A stretch of DNA of 35,126 nucleotides, from positions 1-35,126 of the forward strand of contig JBJSXI010000108.1 in assembly GCA_046086305.1 (NCBI GenBank), written 5' to 3'. A program made the translations under genes and the position numbers. Below, in pieces: positions 14,615-22,568 of this stretch. How positions within the stretch are numbered: the stretch's first letter is position 1; each line of letters starts with the position of its first letter. The stretch comes from UBA668 sp046086305 (lineage in GTDB: Bacteria; Actinomycetota; Acidimicrobiia; Acidimicrobiales; Ilumatobacteraceae). Under the pieces are notes generated by a model. It had not been told where the DNA came from. It searched no databases and saw nothing but the letters and a program-made list of their open reading frames with translations.

Positions 14615-15769
14615 TCAGAGTTCGAGGCGGGCGATCCACAGGCCCGGGGCATCGATTTCTGCCGGCGTGGGGAGAGGCTCGGGCGATGCGAACAGTGACG
14701 CAAGTCGATCTTCACCGACACGGTCGACGACACCGCCGATGAAGGTCTTGCCACGCTGGACGAGTTGATCGGTCAGTCGTAGCCCGAGCAGCCGCTCGAC
14801 GAACACATCGTCAGGCGATGCCTCCACACGCCGGCGGCGGATGGCCTCGGCAACTCGGAGCGCGTCGCCGCCGATGACACGCACGGCGACCCCGTCGACG
14901 ACGTAGTCGACGAACCCGACGACCGCGGCCAGCGCCGCGTCGAGTCGCGGGCCGAGCTCGCGCTGTGCCGCAGATTCGACTGCGCCGAGCAGCAATGCCG
15001 GATCACCGAGCAGGCGCTGCATCGCTGCCATCGGGTCTCCGAGATCGGTGAGCTGCAGTTCGCCGAGATGTTCGGCAACGGCCGAGGGGTCCGGTTGGAA
15101 CCCTGCGACGTATGCACCGACGATCGACAGCACTTGCTCGCGCAGTGATGTGTGGGAGAACAGCGCATGGGCGGTGAGCTCCTGGCTGAGGACCCACAGA
15201 CGCATCTCGTCGACCTCGAGATCCCACGCGGTGGCGAACTCGTCGATGTTCGCCGGGACGATCATCACCTCGACGGTCGATCGCGGGATCGGGAGGTCGT
15301 ACTGGCCGAAGGTCCGTGTGGACAGGCGTCCGACCATCGAACCGACAGCCATGCCCATCATCGCCGGGGCCATCATCCGGGTCAGCCCGGCCATCATCGA
15401 TGCCATCGGATCCTCTGCACCGTCGCCACTCTCGCGGCTGAGCGAGGTGGCGAGATCGGTGAACAACGGGCGATAGGCGTCGAGTGTGCGCTGGGCCCAT
15501 GCCGAGCGAGTGACGGGTGTGATCGTCGGGAAGGTGCCGTCGGTGCCCGTGAGGTCGGCCACATGCATCTCGACGATGCGCCCGAGTTCGCCCAGACGGA
15601 CCCGGGCGAGGGGATCGACGTTCGGCTCGCCGGATGCACCAGCGGCGAGTGCCGCGAACTGGCGGGCGACATCCCAGTTGAGCGGCCCCTGACCGGCGAG
15701 TGCTCTGGCCACCTCGGCGAACATCGGCAGGTTGGCGAAGGGATCGTCACCTGACGAGCCACTGGACAT
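14615..15769 (-). CDS. Zincin_2 (DUF2342) protein with degenerate zinc motif
   Basis: A 384-residue actinobacterial protein of the 'zinc-dependent metalloprotease / F420-associated' family (TIGR03624 type). The N-terminus DDPFANLPMF...GPLNWDVARQFA and the segment LPIPRSTVEVMIVPANIDEFA are typical. The residues expected to form HExxH read QELTAH (Q196, E197, H201), so the first zinc ligand is lost and the spacing is altered; catalytic zinc binding is doubtful. Methionine-rich MASMMAGLTRMMAPAMMGMAVGSMVG (about 122-150) could be a hydrophobic hairpin. ATG 15769 follows a TAGGCT -10 by 6 bases (leaderless). Divergent from the SDR gene, convergent with the regulator gene. The function of the family is not established. 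Confidence 0.82.
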   Translation of the reverse strand: MSSGSSGDDPFANLPMFAEVARALAGQGPLNWDVARQFAALAAGASGEPNVDPLARVRLGELGRIVEMHVADLTGTDGTFPTITPVTRSAWAQRTLDAYRPLFTDLATSLSRESGDGAEDPMASMMAGLTRMMAPAMMGMAVGSMVGRLSTRTFGQYDLPIPRSTVEVMIVPANIDEFATAWDLEVDEMRLWVLSQELTAHALFSHTSLREQVLSIVGAYVAGFQPDPSAVAEHLGELQLTDLGDPMAAMQRLLGDPALLLGAVESAAQRELGPRLDAALAAVVGFVDYVVDGVAVRVIGGDALRVAEAIRRRRVEASPDDVFVERLLGLRLTDQLVQRGKTFIGGVVDRVGEDRLASLFASPEPLPTPAEIDAPGLWIARLEL

Positions 15770-15775
15770 GACGTC

Positions 15776-15781
15776 AGCCTA
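15776..15781 (-). promoter_or_regulatory. -10 box of leaderless Zincin_2 promoter
   Basis: TAGGCT on the minus strand, 6 bases before ATG 15769. The divergent SDR promoter's -10 lies only 12 bases away on the other strand. Confidence 0.5.
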
Positions 15782-15793
15782 TGGTCCGACCGG

Positions 15794-15799
15794 TAGCGT
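15794..15799 (+). promoter_or_regulatory. -10 box of leaderless SDR promoter
   Basis: TAGCGT, 7 bases before GTG 15807. This decides between several in-frame starts (15768, 15807, 15846) in favour of 15807. Confidence 0.5.
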
Positions 15800-15806
15800 C
15801 GGCGCG

Positions 15807-16787
15807 GTGTCCGCCCGTGGGGGAATCGACTCGTCGAACGCCGGTGTGCCGACCCGAGGTGTGTGGATCTCCGATCCAGATGGCGCCCTCGGCCGCCGAG
15901 TCGTGGCCGCACTCGGTGCATGTGACGGCATGGTCGTCGGCGGGGCCGGAGAAGCTGACGTCGCCGTGTGGCTCGCGGGCCACGACGCGACGGTCGGTGA
16001 TGCATGGCAAGGGGCGCGATTCAGGCCGATCGACGATCTGCTCGCGTGGTCACCCGGCCCGGCGCATGTGGTGCTCGTGTCGTCGGCACTCGTGTATGGC
16101 GCATGGGCGAACAATCCTGTCCCGCTCACGGAGGACACCGCGTTGCGCCCCGACGCCGACCTCGCGCTCGGGTTCGTCGCCCTCGAGCAGTCGGTCGACG
16201 AGTGGCGTCGTGCCGAGGAAGCTCGCAGCGCCACCGTCCTTCGACCCGCGGTGACCGTGGCGGCCGATCAGCCGGGCGGGCTGGCGAGCGCGCTCGTGGC
16301 GGGGATGGGTCAGCGTCTCGGTGAGGACGACCCGCCATCGCAGTTCCTGCACCTCGACGACCTTGCTGCGGCGATCGTCCTCGCCGTCACCGAGCGGCTC
16401 GATGGCGTGTTCAACGTGGCACCGCACGGATCGATCCCTGGAGACCGGGTGCGTGCGCTCACCGGATCCGTGCCGCGCGTGCGGCTACCTACGCGCGTTC
16501 ACGATGTCGTCGGTGGACTGCGGTGGCGCTTCGAGCGCGGGCCGATCCCTGCGGGCATGACCGGGTACACGCGGTTCCCGTGGATCGTGGCCAACGACCG
16601 CCTCGTCGCGGCGGGGTGGGTGCCGACGGTGACCAATGAGCAGGCCTATGTGGAGGCCACCGAGGCGCCATGGTGGACGATGGTCTCGCCGGAGCGACGA
16701 CAGGAACTCGCCCTCGGCGCAGCGGCAACCGCCGTCGGGTCGGTCGTCTTCGGCGTCGTCAGGGCAGTGCGTCGCTCGACGCGTTGA
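15807..16787 (+). CDS. Extended SDR / NAD-dependent epimerase-like protein lacking the catalytic YxxxK
   Basis: A 326-residue Rossmann protein. The first strand and nucleotide loop read GVWISDPDGALGRRV, followed by VLVSSALVYG at the substrate-side strand and the epimerase-family FLHLDDLAAAIVLAV segment. Where active members have YxxxK this protein has FVALE (F123-E127), so both the catalytic tyrosine and lysine are missing. It may bind a nucleotide without catalysing an epimerisation, as NmrA-like atypical SDRs do. The C-terminus has a small hydrophobic stretch (LALGAAATAVGSVVFGVV) ending in a basic tail, perhaps membrane-associated. GTG 15807 is chosen from the -10 spacing. The gene ends 3 bases from the convergent HtrA-like gene. 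Confidence 0.8.
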   Translation: MSARGGIDSSNAGVPTRGVWISDPDGALGRRVVAALGACDGMVVGGAGEADVAVWLAGHDATVGDAWQGARFRPIDDLLAWSPGPAHVVLVSSALVYGAWANNPVPLTEDTALRPDADLALGFVALEQSVDEWRRAEEARSATVLRPAVTVAADQPGGLASALVAGMGQRLGEDDPPSQFLHLDDLAAAIVLAVTERLDGVFNVAPHGSIPGDRVRALTGSVPRVRLPTRVHDVVGGLRWRFERGPIPAGMTGYTRFPWIVANDRLVAAGWVPTVTNEQAYVEATEAPWWTMVSPERRQELALGAAATAVGSVVFGVVRAVRRSTR

Positions 16788-16790
16788 CGG

Positions 16791-17942
16791 TCAGAGGGCC
16801 GTCGGCGGTTCACCGAGGATGATCTCCACCCGCACCGGGTCGGTGCCGCGCAGGACCGTCATGGAGATCTCGTCACCAGGACGTCGGGCAGCGAGGACGC
16901 CGGTGAGGTCGGCGAAGCCCTCGATGTCGACACCGTCGACCGTCACGAGGAGGTCACCAGCGCGCATGCCGGCAGCCGCGGCCGGACCGAGTGGATCGAG
17001 TGAGGCGAGACGCACCCCGGTCGTCCCGACCTCGACGACGATCCCGAGCCACACCGTGGGCGCCACCAGTGCGCCGAGCATCCGGCGCATTGCCTGGACG
17101 CGGTCGAGCAGCACGAGCAGCGGCGTCTCGCTGCCGTGGGTGCACAGCGCAACGAGTTCACCGCGTTGATTGACCACCGGGGCGCCCTCGGCCATGCGTT
17201 CGACCGCGGTTGCATACCGTCCGAGTGCAACAACCACGTCGGTCGATGATCCATCGACCGTGAGTACCTCGTTGCTGGCCCCCGGCACGCGAAGCTGATC
17301 GCCGGGAGCGATCTCGGCAGCCACGGTGAGGCCGGGGGTGATGTCGAGGTCGTCGCCGACGAGCAGGGCGAGGCCACTCGTGTCGTCGACGAGTACCACG
17401 CGTGCGGTCGAGCGCTGGCCGGCGTGGTCGACGAGATCGAGGGTGATGCGGCCGGCGACCGCGGTTGCCGTCGTGACGAGCAGGGCACCGCCATCGATGG
17501 CGACGGCGATCGGCGCCTCGAGTGCAGTGGACTCGCCGGACACGAGATACGTCGGCACGGGGCTCGCGAGGACATCGGTGGGGTCCGGTGGTGTGGCAGT
17601 CACCTGCGGCGTCGATGGTTCGGTCGGATCAGGTGAGCTGGCCTCGGTGACGGGGCTCGTCGAGGTGGGTGCCGCAGAGGGCTCTTCGAAACGCGTCACC
17701 GTCGCGGCAGGACCCGTGTGGGTGGGCAGCAGCGTGGCCAGGACGAGGACGGCGAGGACGATCGACAGCACCCCGGTCGCCGTGGCGAGGCCACGCCCGA
17801 TCGCCACGGGCGGCTCGGATTGTTCCCATGCGGCAGCTCCGAGTTCGCTCGGGTGTCGCCAGCCGCGCTCGTGCGGGGGGATCGGGGCCGGCGGGTAGAC
17901 GGACGCGTCGTCGGGTCGGTCGTCGGGATCGCGCGGCTCCAC
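16791..17942 (-). CDS. HtrA/DegP-like membrane protein: dead protease domain plus PDZ
   Basis: A 383-residue protein. A proline-rich cytosolic N-terminus with the actinobacterial PHERGWRHPSELG motif precedes a single membrane helix (about residues 53-71), a Ser/Thr/Pro linker, a trypsin-like domain (about 135-280) and a PDZ domain (about 290-380, with LGIVVEVGTTGVRL and GMRAGDLLVTVDGVDI). All three catalytic residues are gone: the histidine strand reads TTATAVAG instead of TNNHVV, the aspartate strand TSGLALLV instead of TDLAVL, and the GNSGGP loop MAEGAPVV (E252 at the serine). It is likely an envelope scaffold or peptide sensor. GTG start; a TAGTGT -10 lies 9 bases upstream. Confidence 0.88.
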   Translation of the reverse strand: MEPRDPDDRPDDASVYPPAPIPPHERGWRHPSELGAAAWEQSEPPVAIGRGLATATGVLSIVLAVLVLATLLPTHTGPAATVTRFEEPSAAPTSTSPVTEASSPDPTEPSTPQVTATPPDPTDVLASPVPTYLVSGESTALEAPIAVAIDGGALLVTTATAVAGRITLDLVDHAGQRSTARVVLVDDTSGLALLVGDDLDITPGLTVAAEIAPGDQLRVPGASNEVLTVDGSSTDVVVALGRYATAVERMAEGAPVVNQRGELVALCTHGSETPLLVLLDRVQAMRRMLGALVAPTVWLGIVVEVGTTGVRLASLDPLGPAAAAGMRAGDLLVTVDGVDIEGFADLTGVLAARRPGDEISMTVLRGTDPVRVEIILGEPPTAL

Positions 17943-17951
17943 GAGTCGGCG

Positions 17952-17957
17952 ACACTA
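17952..17957 (-). promoter_or_regulatory. -10 box of the HtrA-like gene
   Basis: TAGTGT on the minus strand, 9 bases before GTG 17942, giving a near-leaderless transcript of at most about three leader bases. Confidence 0.4.
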
Positions 17958-17989
17958 CCGACCCACCAGCGTCGAGTGGCATCGCGGCA

Positions 17990-18017
17990 CCTGCACTCAC
18001 CGGCCTGCACTCACCCG
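17990..18017. repeat. Tandem 14-bp direct repeat in the moaE/HtrA divergent promoter
   Basis: CCTGCACTCACCGG followed immediately by CCTGCACTCACCCG (13 of 14 identical). It sits just upstream of where the moaE -35 should be and about 33 bases upstream of the HtrA -10. Direct-repeat operator or slippage product; the factor is unknown. Confidence 0.6.
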
Positions 18018-18039
18018 TGTGGCCTCACGACCGGACGGC

Positions 18040-18045
18040 TACGCT
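18040..18045 (+). promoter_or_regulatory. -10 box of leaderless moaE promoter
   Basis: TACGCT, 8 bases before GTG 18054, supporting that codon as the start. Confidence 0.45.
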
Positions 18046-18053
18046 CAGGGGTC

Positions 18054-18563
18054 GTGCAGGTCCCGCCGTCAGGCCGTTCATGGCTCGCGATCACCGAGGA
18101 GCCGCTGCCGGTCGGTGCCGCCTACGACTGGTGCGTCGAACCCGACTGTGGCGCCGTCGTGGTGTTCAGCGGCACGGTGCGGGACCACTCCGTCGATGAG
18201 GGAGGCCGCCGCCGCGATCAGGTCCTCCACCTCACCTACGAGGCATTCGAGGAGCGCGTGATCGAGTCGTTCGCGTCGATCGAGCGTGAGGTGCGCGCCC
18301 GGTGGACCGGGATCGGCCGGGTGGTGATGTTGCACCGGACCGGCCGGCTCGGCGTCGGGGAGAGTTCGGTGGTCGTCGTCGTGGGCGCAGGGCATCGGCC
18401 GGAGGCCTTCGAGGCCGCGCGCTACGCGATCGATGCGTTGAAGGCGAGTGCCCCGATCTGGAAGCACGAGGTGTGGGCCGATGGGGCCGACTGGGGCACC
18501 GGTGCACAGGTGCCGGTTGATCCGGCATCGGTCGAGACGGCCCGCGGAGTGGCATCGTCGTGA
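18054..18563 (+). CDS. moaE: Molybdopterin synthase catalytic subunit MoaE
   Basis: A 169-residue enzyme that transfers sulfur from MoaD thiocarboxylate to cyclic pyranopterin monophosphate, giving molybdopterin. Family segments are GAVVVFSGTVRDHS near residue 35, LTYEAFEERV, and the C-terminal IWKHEVWADGADW. The two active-site lysines are K130 and K137, with the same seven-residue spacing as in E. coli MoaE (K119, K126). GTG 18054 follows a -10 box at leaderless distance. No other moa genes are nearby, so the cofactor pathway must be scattered. Its stop overlaps the next gene's GTG (GTGA), coupling it to a small membrane protein and mreB. Confidence 0.94.
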   Translation: MQVPPSGRSWLAITEEPLPVGAAYDWCVEPDCGAVVVFSGTVRDHSVDEGGRRRDQVLHLTYEAFEERVIESFASIEREVRARWTGIGRVVMLHRTGRLGVGESSVVVVVGAGHRPEAFEAARYAIDALKASAPIWKHEVWADGADWGTGAQVPVDPASVETARGVASS

Positions 18564-18787
18564 CGTGGTTCGTTCTCGTCGTTGCGCTCGGCGCGTGTGC
18601 TGCGGTGCTCGTCACGCGCTCGCGTCGCCGGGTCGAGCCCGGGATGGCGACCTTTCGCCGTCATATCGATGCGCTGTCACCCGAGGCGCGTCGTGAGGTG
18701 GTCGACCGGGTGAATCGTCACCGCGAGTCGAGTCCCGACGACGAATCCGCCGGCGACTCCGGTGACGACCGTGGCGGCAACGGCTGA
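18560..18787 (+). CDS. Small single-span membrane protein between moaE and mreB
   Basis: A 75-residue protein with one N-terminal hydrophobic helix (residues about 2-19, TWFVLVVALGACAAVLVT) ended by a basic SRRR stop-transfer motif, then a short helix (FRRHIDALSPEARREVVDRVNRH) and an acidic, Gly/Ser-rich disordered tail. I do not recognise a family. The GTG start overlaps the moaE stop and the gene ends 3 bases before mreB, so it is co-translated with both. By position it could anchor something to the membrane in connection with MreB, but that is inference only. Confidence 0.72.
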   Translation: MTWFVLVVALGACAAVLVTRSRRRVEPGMATFRRHIDALSPEARREVVDRVNRHRESSPDDESAGDSGDDRGGNG

Positions 18788-18790
18788 GCC

Positions 18791-19795
18791 ATGGCACGCG
18801 ACCTCGCCATCGACCTCGGGACGGCCAACACCCTCGTGTACATGAAGGGCCGTGGCATCGTTCTCAACGAACCATCCGTCATCGCCCTCAATCGCCAGAC
18901 GGGTGAGGTGCTGGCGACGGGTCGTGAGGCATGGCAGATGATCGGGCGCACACCCGGCTACATCGTCGCGGTGCGTCCGCTGCGTGGCGGGGCGATCACC
19001 GACTTCGAGATCACCGAGCGGATGATCCGGCTGCTCCTGCAGCGCGTCGGTGTCAGCCGGTTCACGCGCCCGAAGGTCGTCATCTGTGTGCCCTCGGCGA
19101 TCACCGAGGTCGAGCGTCGCGCCGTGACCGACGCGGCCCGGCGTGCCGGTGCCGCAGATGCACAGTTGATCGAACAGCCGATGGCCGCAGCGATCGGCGC
19201 CGATCTTCCGATCGACGAGCCGGTCGGCAACATGGTCATCGACATCGGTGGTGGGACCAGCGAGACCGCGGTGATCAGCCTCGGTGGCATCGTGGCCCTC
19301 GAGGCCGTGCGTGTCGGCTCGTTCGACATCGACGCAGCGATCCAGGCGTATGTACGCCGAGAACATGGCATTGCCATCGGGGAGCGCACCGCCGAAGAGG
19401 TCAAGATGGCGATCGGCTCTGCATCGCCGATGGACGACGACCGTCAGGCGGAGGTACGTGGCCGCGATCTGATGACCGGCCTCCCGCGCACGGTCGTGCT
19501 GACCCCCGAAGAGGTGCGTCTCGCGATCGACGAGGTCGTGAGCAGCATCATCGCCTCGGTCGTCCGTTGCCTCGCCAAGGCGCCACCCGAACTTGCTCAG
19601 GACTTCCTCAGCCGCGGCATGTATCTCGTCGGAGGTGGGGGACTGCTGCGCGGCCTTGCCGAACGTATCGAGCGCGAGACCCGTGTGCCTGTGAAACTGT
19701 CCGACATGCCTCTCGAGGCCGTCGTGCTCGGCGCCGGCCACTGCATCGAGCACTACGACGCATTGAAGGGCATGTTCATGGGGGCCCGTCGCTGA
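18791..19795 (+). CDS. mreB: Rod-shape actin homologue MreB
   Basis: A 334-residue bacterial actin of normal length. Phosphate-1 loop IDLGTANTLVYMKG at the N-terminus, the MreB-typical GIVLNEPSVIA, phosphate-2 VIDIGGGTSETAVISLGGIV, and the adenosine motif YLVGGGGLLRGL. It should polymerise on ATP under the membrane and guide wall synthesis. The usual partners mreC, mreD, pbp2 and rodA do not follow; the next gene is on the other strand 6 bases away. The start ATG is 3 bases after the small membrane gene. It may be an additional Mbl-like copy rather than the main mreB. Confidence 0.95.
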   Translation: MARDLAIDLGTANTLVYMKGRGIVLNEPSVIALNRQTGEVLATGREAWQMIGRTPGYIVAVRPLRGGAITDFEITERMIRLLLQRVGVSRFTRPKVVICVPSAITEVERRAVTDAARRAGAADAQLIEQPMAAAIGADLPIDEPVGNMVIDIGGGTSETAVISLGGIVALEAVRVGSFDIDAAIQAYVRREHGIAIGERTAEEVKMAIGSASPMDDDRQAEVRGRDLMTGLPRTVVLTPEEVRLAIDEVVSSIIASVVRCLAKAPPELAQDFLSRGMYLVGGGGLLRGLAERIERETRVPVKLSDMPLEAVVLGAGHCIEHYDALKGMFMGARR

Positions 19796-19801
19796 GACGC
19801 C

Positions 19802-20995
19802 TCAGGCGGGTGCGAGCCGCACGATGCGGCCGGCACTGTGATCGAGGATGTACACCTCGCCGTCCGGACCGCGGCGAACGGCGCTCACCGCACCGGTGAC
19901 AGTGATCGCAACCGCATCGTCGGCGTGCAGGGCGAAGACGCGTCCGCTGCAGAAGTCGCCGGCGACGAACCAGCCGAACAGCGACGGGATCGCCGAGCCG
20001 GTGTAGACGGCACCTCCCGACACCGAGCAGCCGGCATCACCGTGGGGGTATTCGAACACGGGGGCGACGGCGCCGTCCGGATCCTGGTCGTCGTTGAAGC
20101 GGTGGGTGCCCTCGAGCGCGCTCCACCCGAAGTTCGCCCCCCGCCCACCAACCTCGTCGGTGCCGGCGACGACGTGATTGACCTCCTCCCAGAGGTTCTG
20201 GCCCACGTCGGCAACCCACAGGTCGCCGGTGAGCGGATCGATGTCGAAGCGCCACGGGTTGCGAAGGCCGAGTGACCAGATCTCCGGACGAGCGCCCGCA
20301 ACACCGACGAAGGGATTGTCGTCAGGGATTGGGTCGGAGCCGAGTCGCGGGTCGATCCGCAGGATCTTGCCGAGCAGCGACGATGTGTCGAGCGCGACGC
20401 GCTCGGGGTCGCCGGCGCTGCCGCCGTCACCGGTGGCGATGTAGAGCATGCCGTCGGGCCCGAGGTGCAGGTCGCCGCCGTTGTGATTGGCATAGGGCTG
20501 GTCGATCGTCAGCAGGATCCGCGCCGAGCGTGGGTCGATGATGCCATCGGATCCGATACTGAGTGCGGCGACGACGGTGTCGCCGTCGAGGTTCGTGTAG
20601 TTCACGTATGCCGTGTTTGCCGCAAACTCGAGTGCGAGCAGACCCTGTTCGCCACCGGTGGAGACGATCGACCGGATGTCGAGCACAGGCTCACCCGGCC
20701 GGCCGTCGCGGAGCGGGACGACGAGGCCACTCTGCTCGACGGCATAGGGGACGTCGTCGCGCCAGACGAGATCGACGGGGCGTTCGAGCCCCGAGGCGAC
20801 CTCGACCAGGGTGATCGAATCTGCCGAGGGTGGTGCGACCGAGGACGACGGAGGGATCGGCGTCGGCGCGGCCGATGACGTCGACCCGACCGACGAGGCT
20901 GGCTGGTCGGTCGTTGTGGAACCCGAGCCGTCGTCGGAGGAGCCAGCGCATGCCGCGACAACCGCAGTCGCGACGACGAGCGCGACGAGTCTCAT
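19802..20995 (-). CDS. PQQ-dependent sugar-dehydrogenase-like (GSDH) lipoprotein
   Basis: A 397-residue exported protein. The signal ends in VVAAC with Cys16 for lipidation, followed by a Ser/Thr/Pro linker to about residue 60. The body is a six-bladed beta-propeller of the soluble glucose/aldose dehydrogenase family, with GEQGLLALEF, the PYANHNGGDLHLGPDGMLYIATGDGG loop that holds calcium and cofactor contacts, and GLRNPWRFDIDPLTGDLWVADVGQN. It probably oxidises sugars or alcohols outside the membrane with PQQ, though many relatives are uncharacterised and no pqq genes are visible here. ATG overlaps the stop of the thioesterase gene (ATGA), so the two are in one operon. Convergent with mreB. 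Confidence 0.9.
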   Translation of the reverse strand: MRLVALVVATAVVAACAGSSDDGSGSTTTDQPASSVGSTSSAAPTPIPPSSSVAPPSADSITLVEVASGLERPVDLVWRDDVPYAVEQSGLVVPLRDGRPGEPVLDIRSIVSTGGEQGLLALEFAANTAYVNYTNLDGDTVVAALSIGSDGIIDPRSARILLTIDQPYANHNGGDLHLGPDGMLYIATGDGGSAGDPERVALDTSSLLGKILRIDPRLGSDPIPDDNPFVGVAGARPEIWSLGLRNPWRFDIDPLTGDLWVADVGQNLWEEVNHVVAGTDEVGGRGANFGWSALEGTHRFNDDQDPDGAVAPVFEYPHGDAGCSVSGGAVYTGSAIPSLFGWFVAGDFCSGRVFALHADDAVAITVTGAVSAVRRGPDGEVYILDHSAGRIVRLAPA

Positions 20996-21843
20996 TTCGG
21001 TCCCGAACGGACGAGGCCCTCCTGGGCAACACTGACGACGAGTGAGCCGTCGCGGGTGTAGATCGACGCCCCGGCGAGGCCGCGTGCTCCGGATGTCGAC
21101 AGCGGGTACTGGTCGTAGAGCAACCATTCGTCGGCGCGGAACGGCCGATGGAACCACATCGCGTGATCGAGGCTCGCCATCTGCAGGCCCGGTGTGTCCC
21201 ACGACATCCCGAACGGCAGCACCGTCGTGTCGAGCAGGGTCATGTCGCTCGCATAGGTGACGACGCATGCGTGGAGCGTCGGATCGTCCGGCAGGGTGCC
21301 GTCTGCGCGGAGCCACACCCGTTGGCCATATGCAGGTGTGCCCTGTCGCGAGAACGGATCGGAGTCCACATGACGCAGGTCGATGGGTCGCGGACGGTCG
21401 TACCAGTCGCCGAGCTTCTCGCGATGGGGGGCCATACGTGTGCGGAAGTCGGGGAGCGACTCGGGATCGGGCACATCGAGGGGCATGCGCACCTGGAAGT
21501 CGGGACCCGGCTCGAGGACATGGAAGCTCGCCTGCAGATTGAAGATCGCCTTGCCGTGCTGGATGCCAACGACACGGCGGGTGGTGAAGCTCCGGCCGTC
21601 GCGGATGCGGTCGACCTGGTAGAGGATCGGCGTCTGCGGATCACCCGGGCGAAGGAAGTAGGCGTGCAGGGAGTGCACCATGCGGTCGAGTTCGACCGTT
21701 CGGGTCGCGGCGACGAGTGCTTGACCGGCCACCTGCCCGCCGAACACCCGCTGACGGTTCTCGTCGGGCGAGACACCGCGGAAGAGGTCGACCTCGATGG
21801 CTTCGAGGTCGAGGAGGTCGACGAGGCTGGCAAGAGCGGACAC
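20992..21843 (-). CDS. tesB: Acyl-CoA thioesterase II
   Basis: A 283-residue double-hotdog thioesterase, the usual TesB length. It hydrolyses acyl-CoA to free acid and CoA. N-terminal hotdog: RVFGGQVAGQALVAATRTV and HSLHAYFLRPGDPQTPILYQVDRIRDG; C-terminal hotdog: ASLDHAMWFHRPFRADEWLLYDQ, with the aspartate of LDHAMWFH as the expected catalytic residue, and GLAGASIYTRDGSLVVSVAQEGLVR. GTG 21843 gives the normal N-terminus; a GAGAAT hexamer 6 bases upstream fits the leaderless pattern. Divergent from the nitroreductase gene, co-transcribed with the GSDH-like gene. Confidence 0.93.
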   Translation of the reverse strand: MSALASLVDLLDLEAIEVDLFRGVSPDENRQRVFGGQVAGQALVAATRTVELDRMVHSLHAYFLRPGDPQTPILYQVDRIRDGRSFTTRRVVGIQHGKAIFNLQASFHVLEPGPDFQVRMPLDVPDPESLPDFRTRMAPHREKLGDWYDRPRPIDLRHVDSDPFSRQGTPAYGQRVWLRADGTLPDDPTLHACVVTYASDMTLLDTTVLPFGMSWDTPGLQMASLDHAMWFHRPFRADEWLLYDQYPLSTSGARGLAGASIYTRDGSLVVSVAQEGLVRSGPK

Positions 21844-21849
21844 GCCGTC

Positions 21850-21855
21850 ATTCTC
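21850..21855 (-). promoter_or_regulatory. Possible -10 box of leaderless tesB promoter
   Basis: GAGAAT on the minus strand, 6 bases before GTG 21843. Position fits; the first base departs from TANNNT. Confidence 0.3.
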
Positions 21856-21892
21856 GCAGGCACGGGGTGACGAGCGCGAGCGCAGGCACCGG

Positions 21893-21898
21893 TAGGGT
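21893..21898 (+). promoter_or_regulatory. -10 box of leaderless nitroreductase promoter
   Basis: TAGGGT, 7 bases before ATG 21906; decides the start, since no Shine-Dalgarno is present. Confidence 0.5.
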
Positions 21899-21905
21899 GC
21901 GGCCG

Positions 21906-22568
21906 ATGTCCTCCCTCTTGCCCCTTGGCCCCGATGACCTGCTCGGCACCACCCGCGCCGTTCGTCGTCGCCTCGATCTCGACCGACCGGTCGACGACAC
22001 CCTGATCGTCGAGTGCCTCGAGCTCGCCCAGCAGTCACCGAGCGGGAGCAACAACCCGAAGATGCACTTCGTCGTTGTTCGTGACCCCGACCTGCGGGCG
22101 GTGATCGGCGATGTCTACCGGCGCTGCTACGACATCTATCGCCAGCTCCCCGGCGTCTACATCCGCAGTATCGACAAGGGGTCAGATGAGGCCAATGCGC
22201 AACAGCAGCGCAGCGCGGACTCCGCCGACGTGCTGGCCACATCGATGGCACAGGTGCCCGTGCTCGTCATTGGTTGCGTCGAGGGTCGCATCGATGCGAA
22301 CGCACCGGGATTTGCGGTCGCGTCCTCCATGGGCAACATCCTCCCGGCGATGTGGAGCTTCATGCTCGCGGCGCGCGCCCGCGGCCTCGGTACGTGTTGG
22401 ACGACCCTGCACCTGATCATGGAGGAAGAGGTGGCCGGAATTCTCGGCATCCCGTTCGCCGATGTGCAACAGGTGTGCCTGACGCCGGTCGCTCACACGG
22501 TCGGGACCGACTTCCGTCGGGCGGCGCGGCCGCCCGCCTCGACGATCACCCACTGGGATGGCTGGTGA
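21906..22568 (+). CDS. Nitroreductase-family flavoprotein
   Basis: A 220-residue FMN-dependent oxidoreductase. N-terminal FMN-phosphate motif TRAVRRRLD, SPSGSNNPKMHFVVV next, and the family's FAVASSMGNILPAMWSFMLAARARGLGTCWTTL helix and LGIPFADVQQVCLTPVAHTVG near the end. It probably reduces quinones, enones or nitro compounds with NAD(P)H as a homodimer; the natural substrate cannot be told. A middle insertion (residues about 70-105, YRRCYDIYRQLPGVYIRS and a charged stretch) is longer than in minimal nitroreductases. ATG 21906 is supported by the -10 box. The stop overlaps the GTG of the next gene (GTGA). Confidence 0.92.
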   Translation: MSSLLPLGPDDLLGTTRAVRRRLDLDRPVDDTLIVECLELAQQSPSGSNNPKMHFVVVRDPDLRAVIGDVYRRCYDIYRQLPGVYIRSIDKGSDEANAQQQRSADSADVLATSMAQVPVLVIGCVEGRIDANAPGFAVASSMGNILPAMWSFMLAARARGLGTCWTTLHLIMEEEVAGILGIPFADVQQVCLTPVAHTVGTDFRRAARPPASTITHWDGW

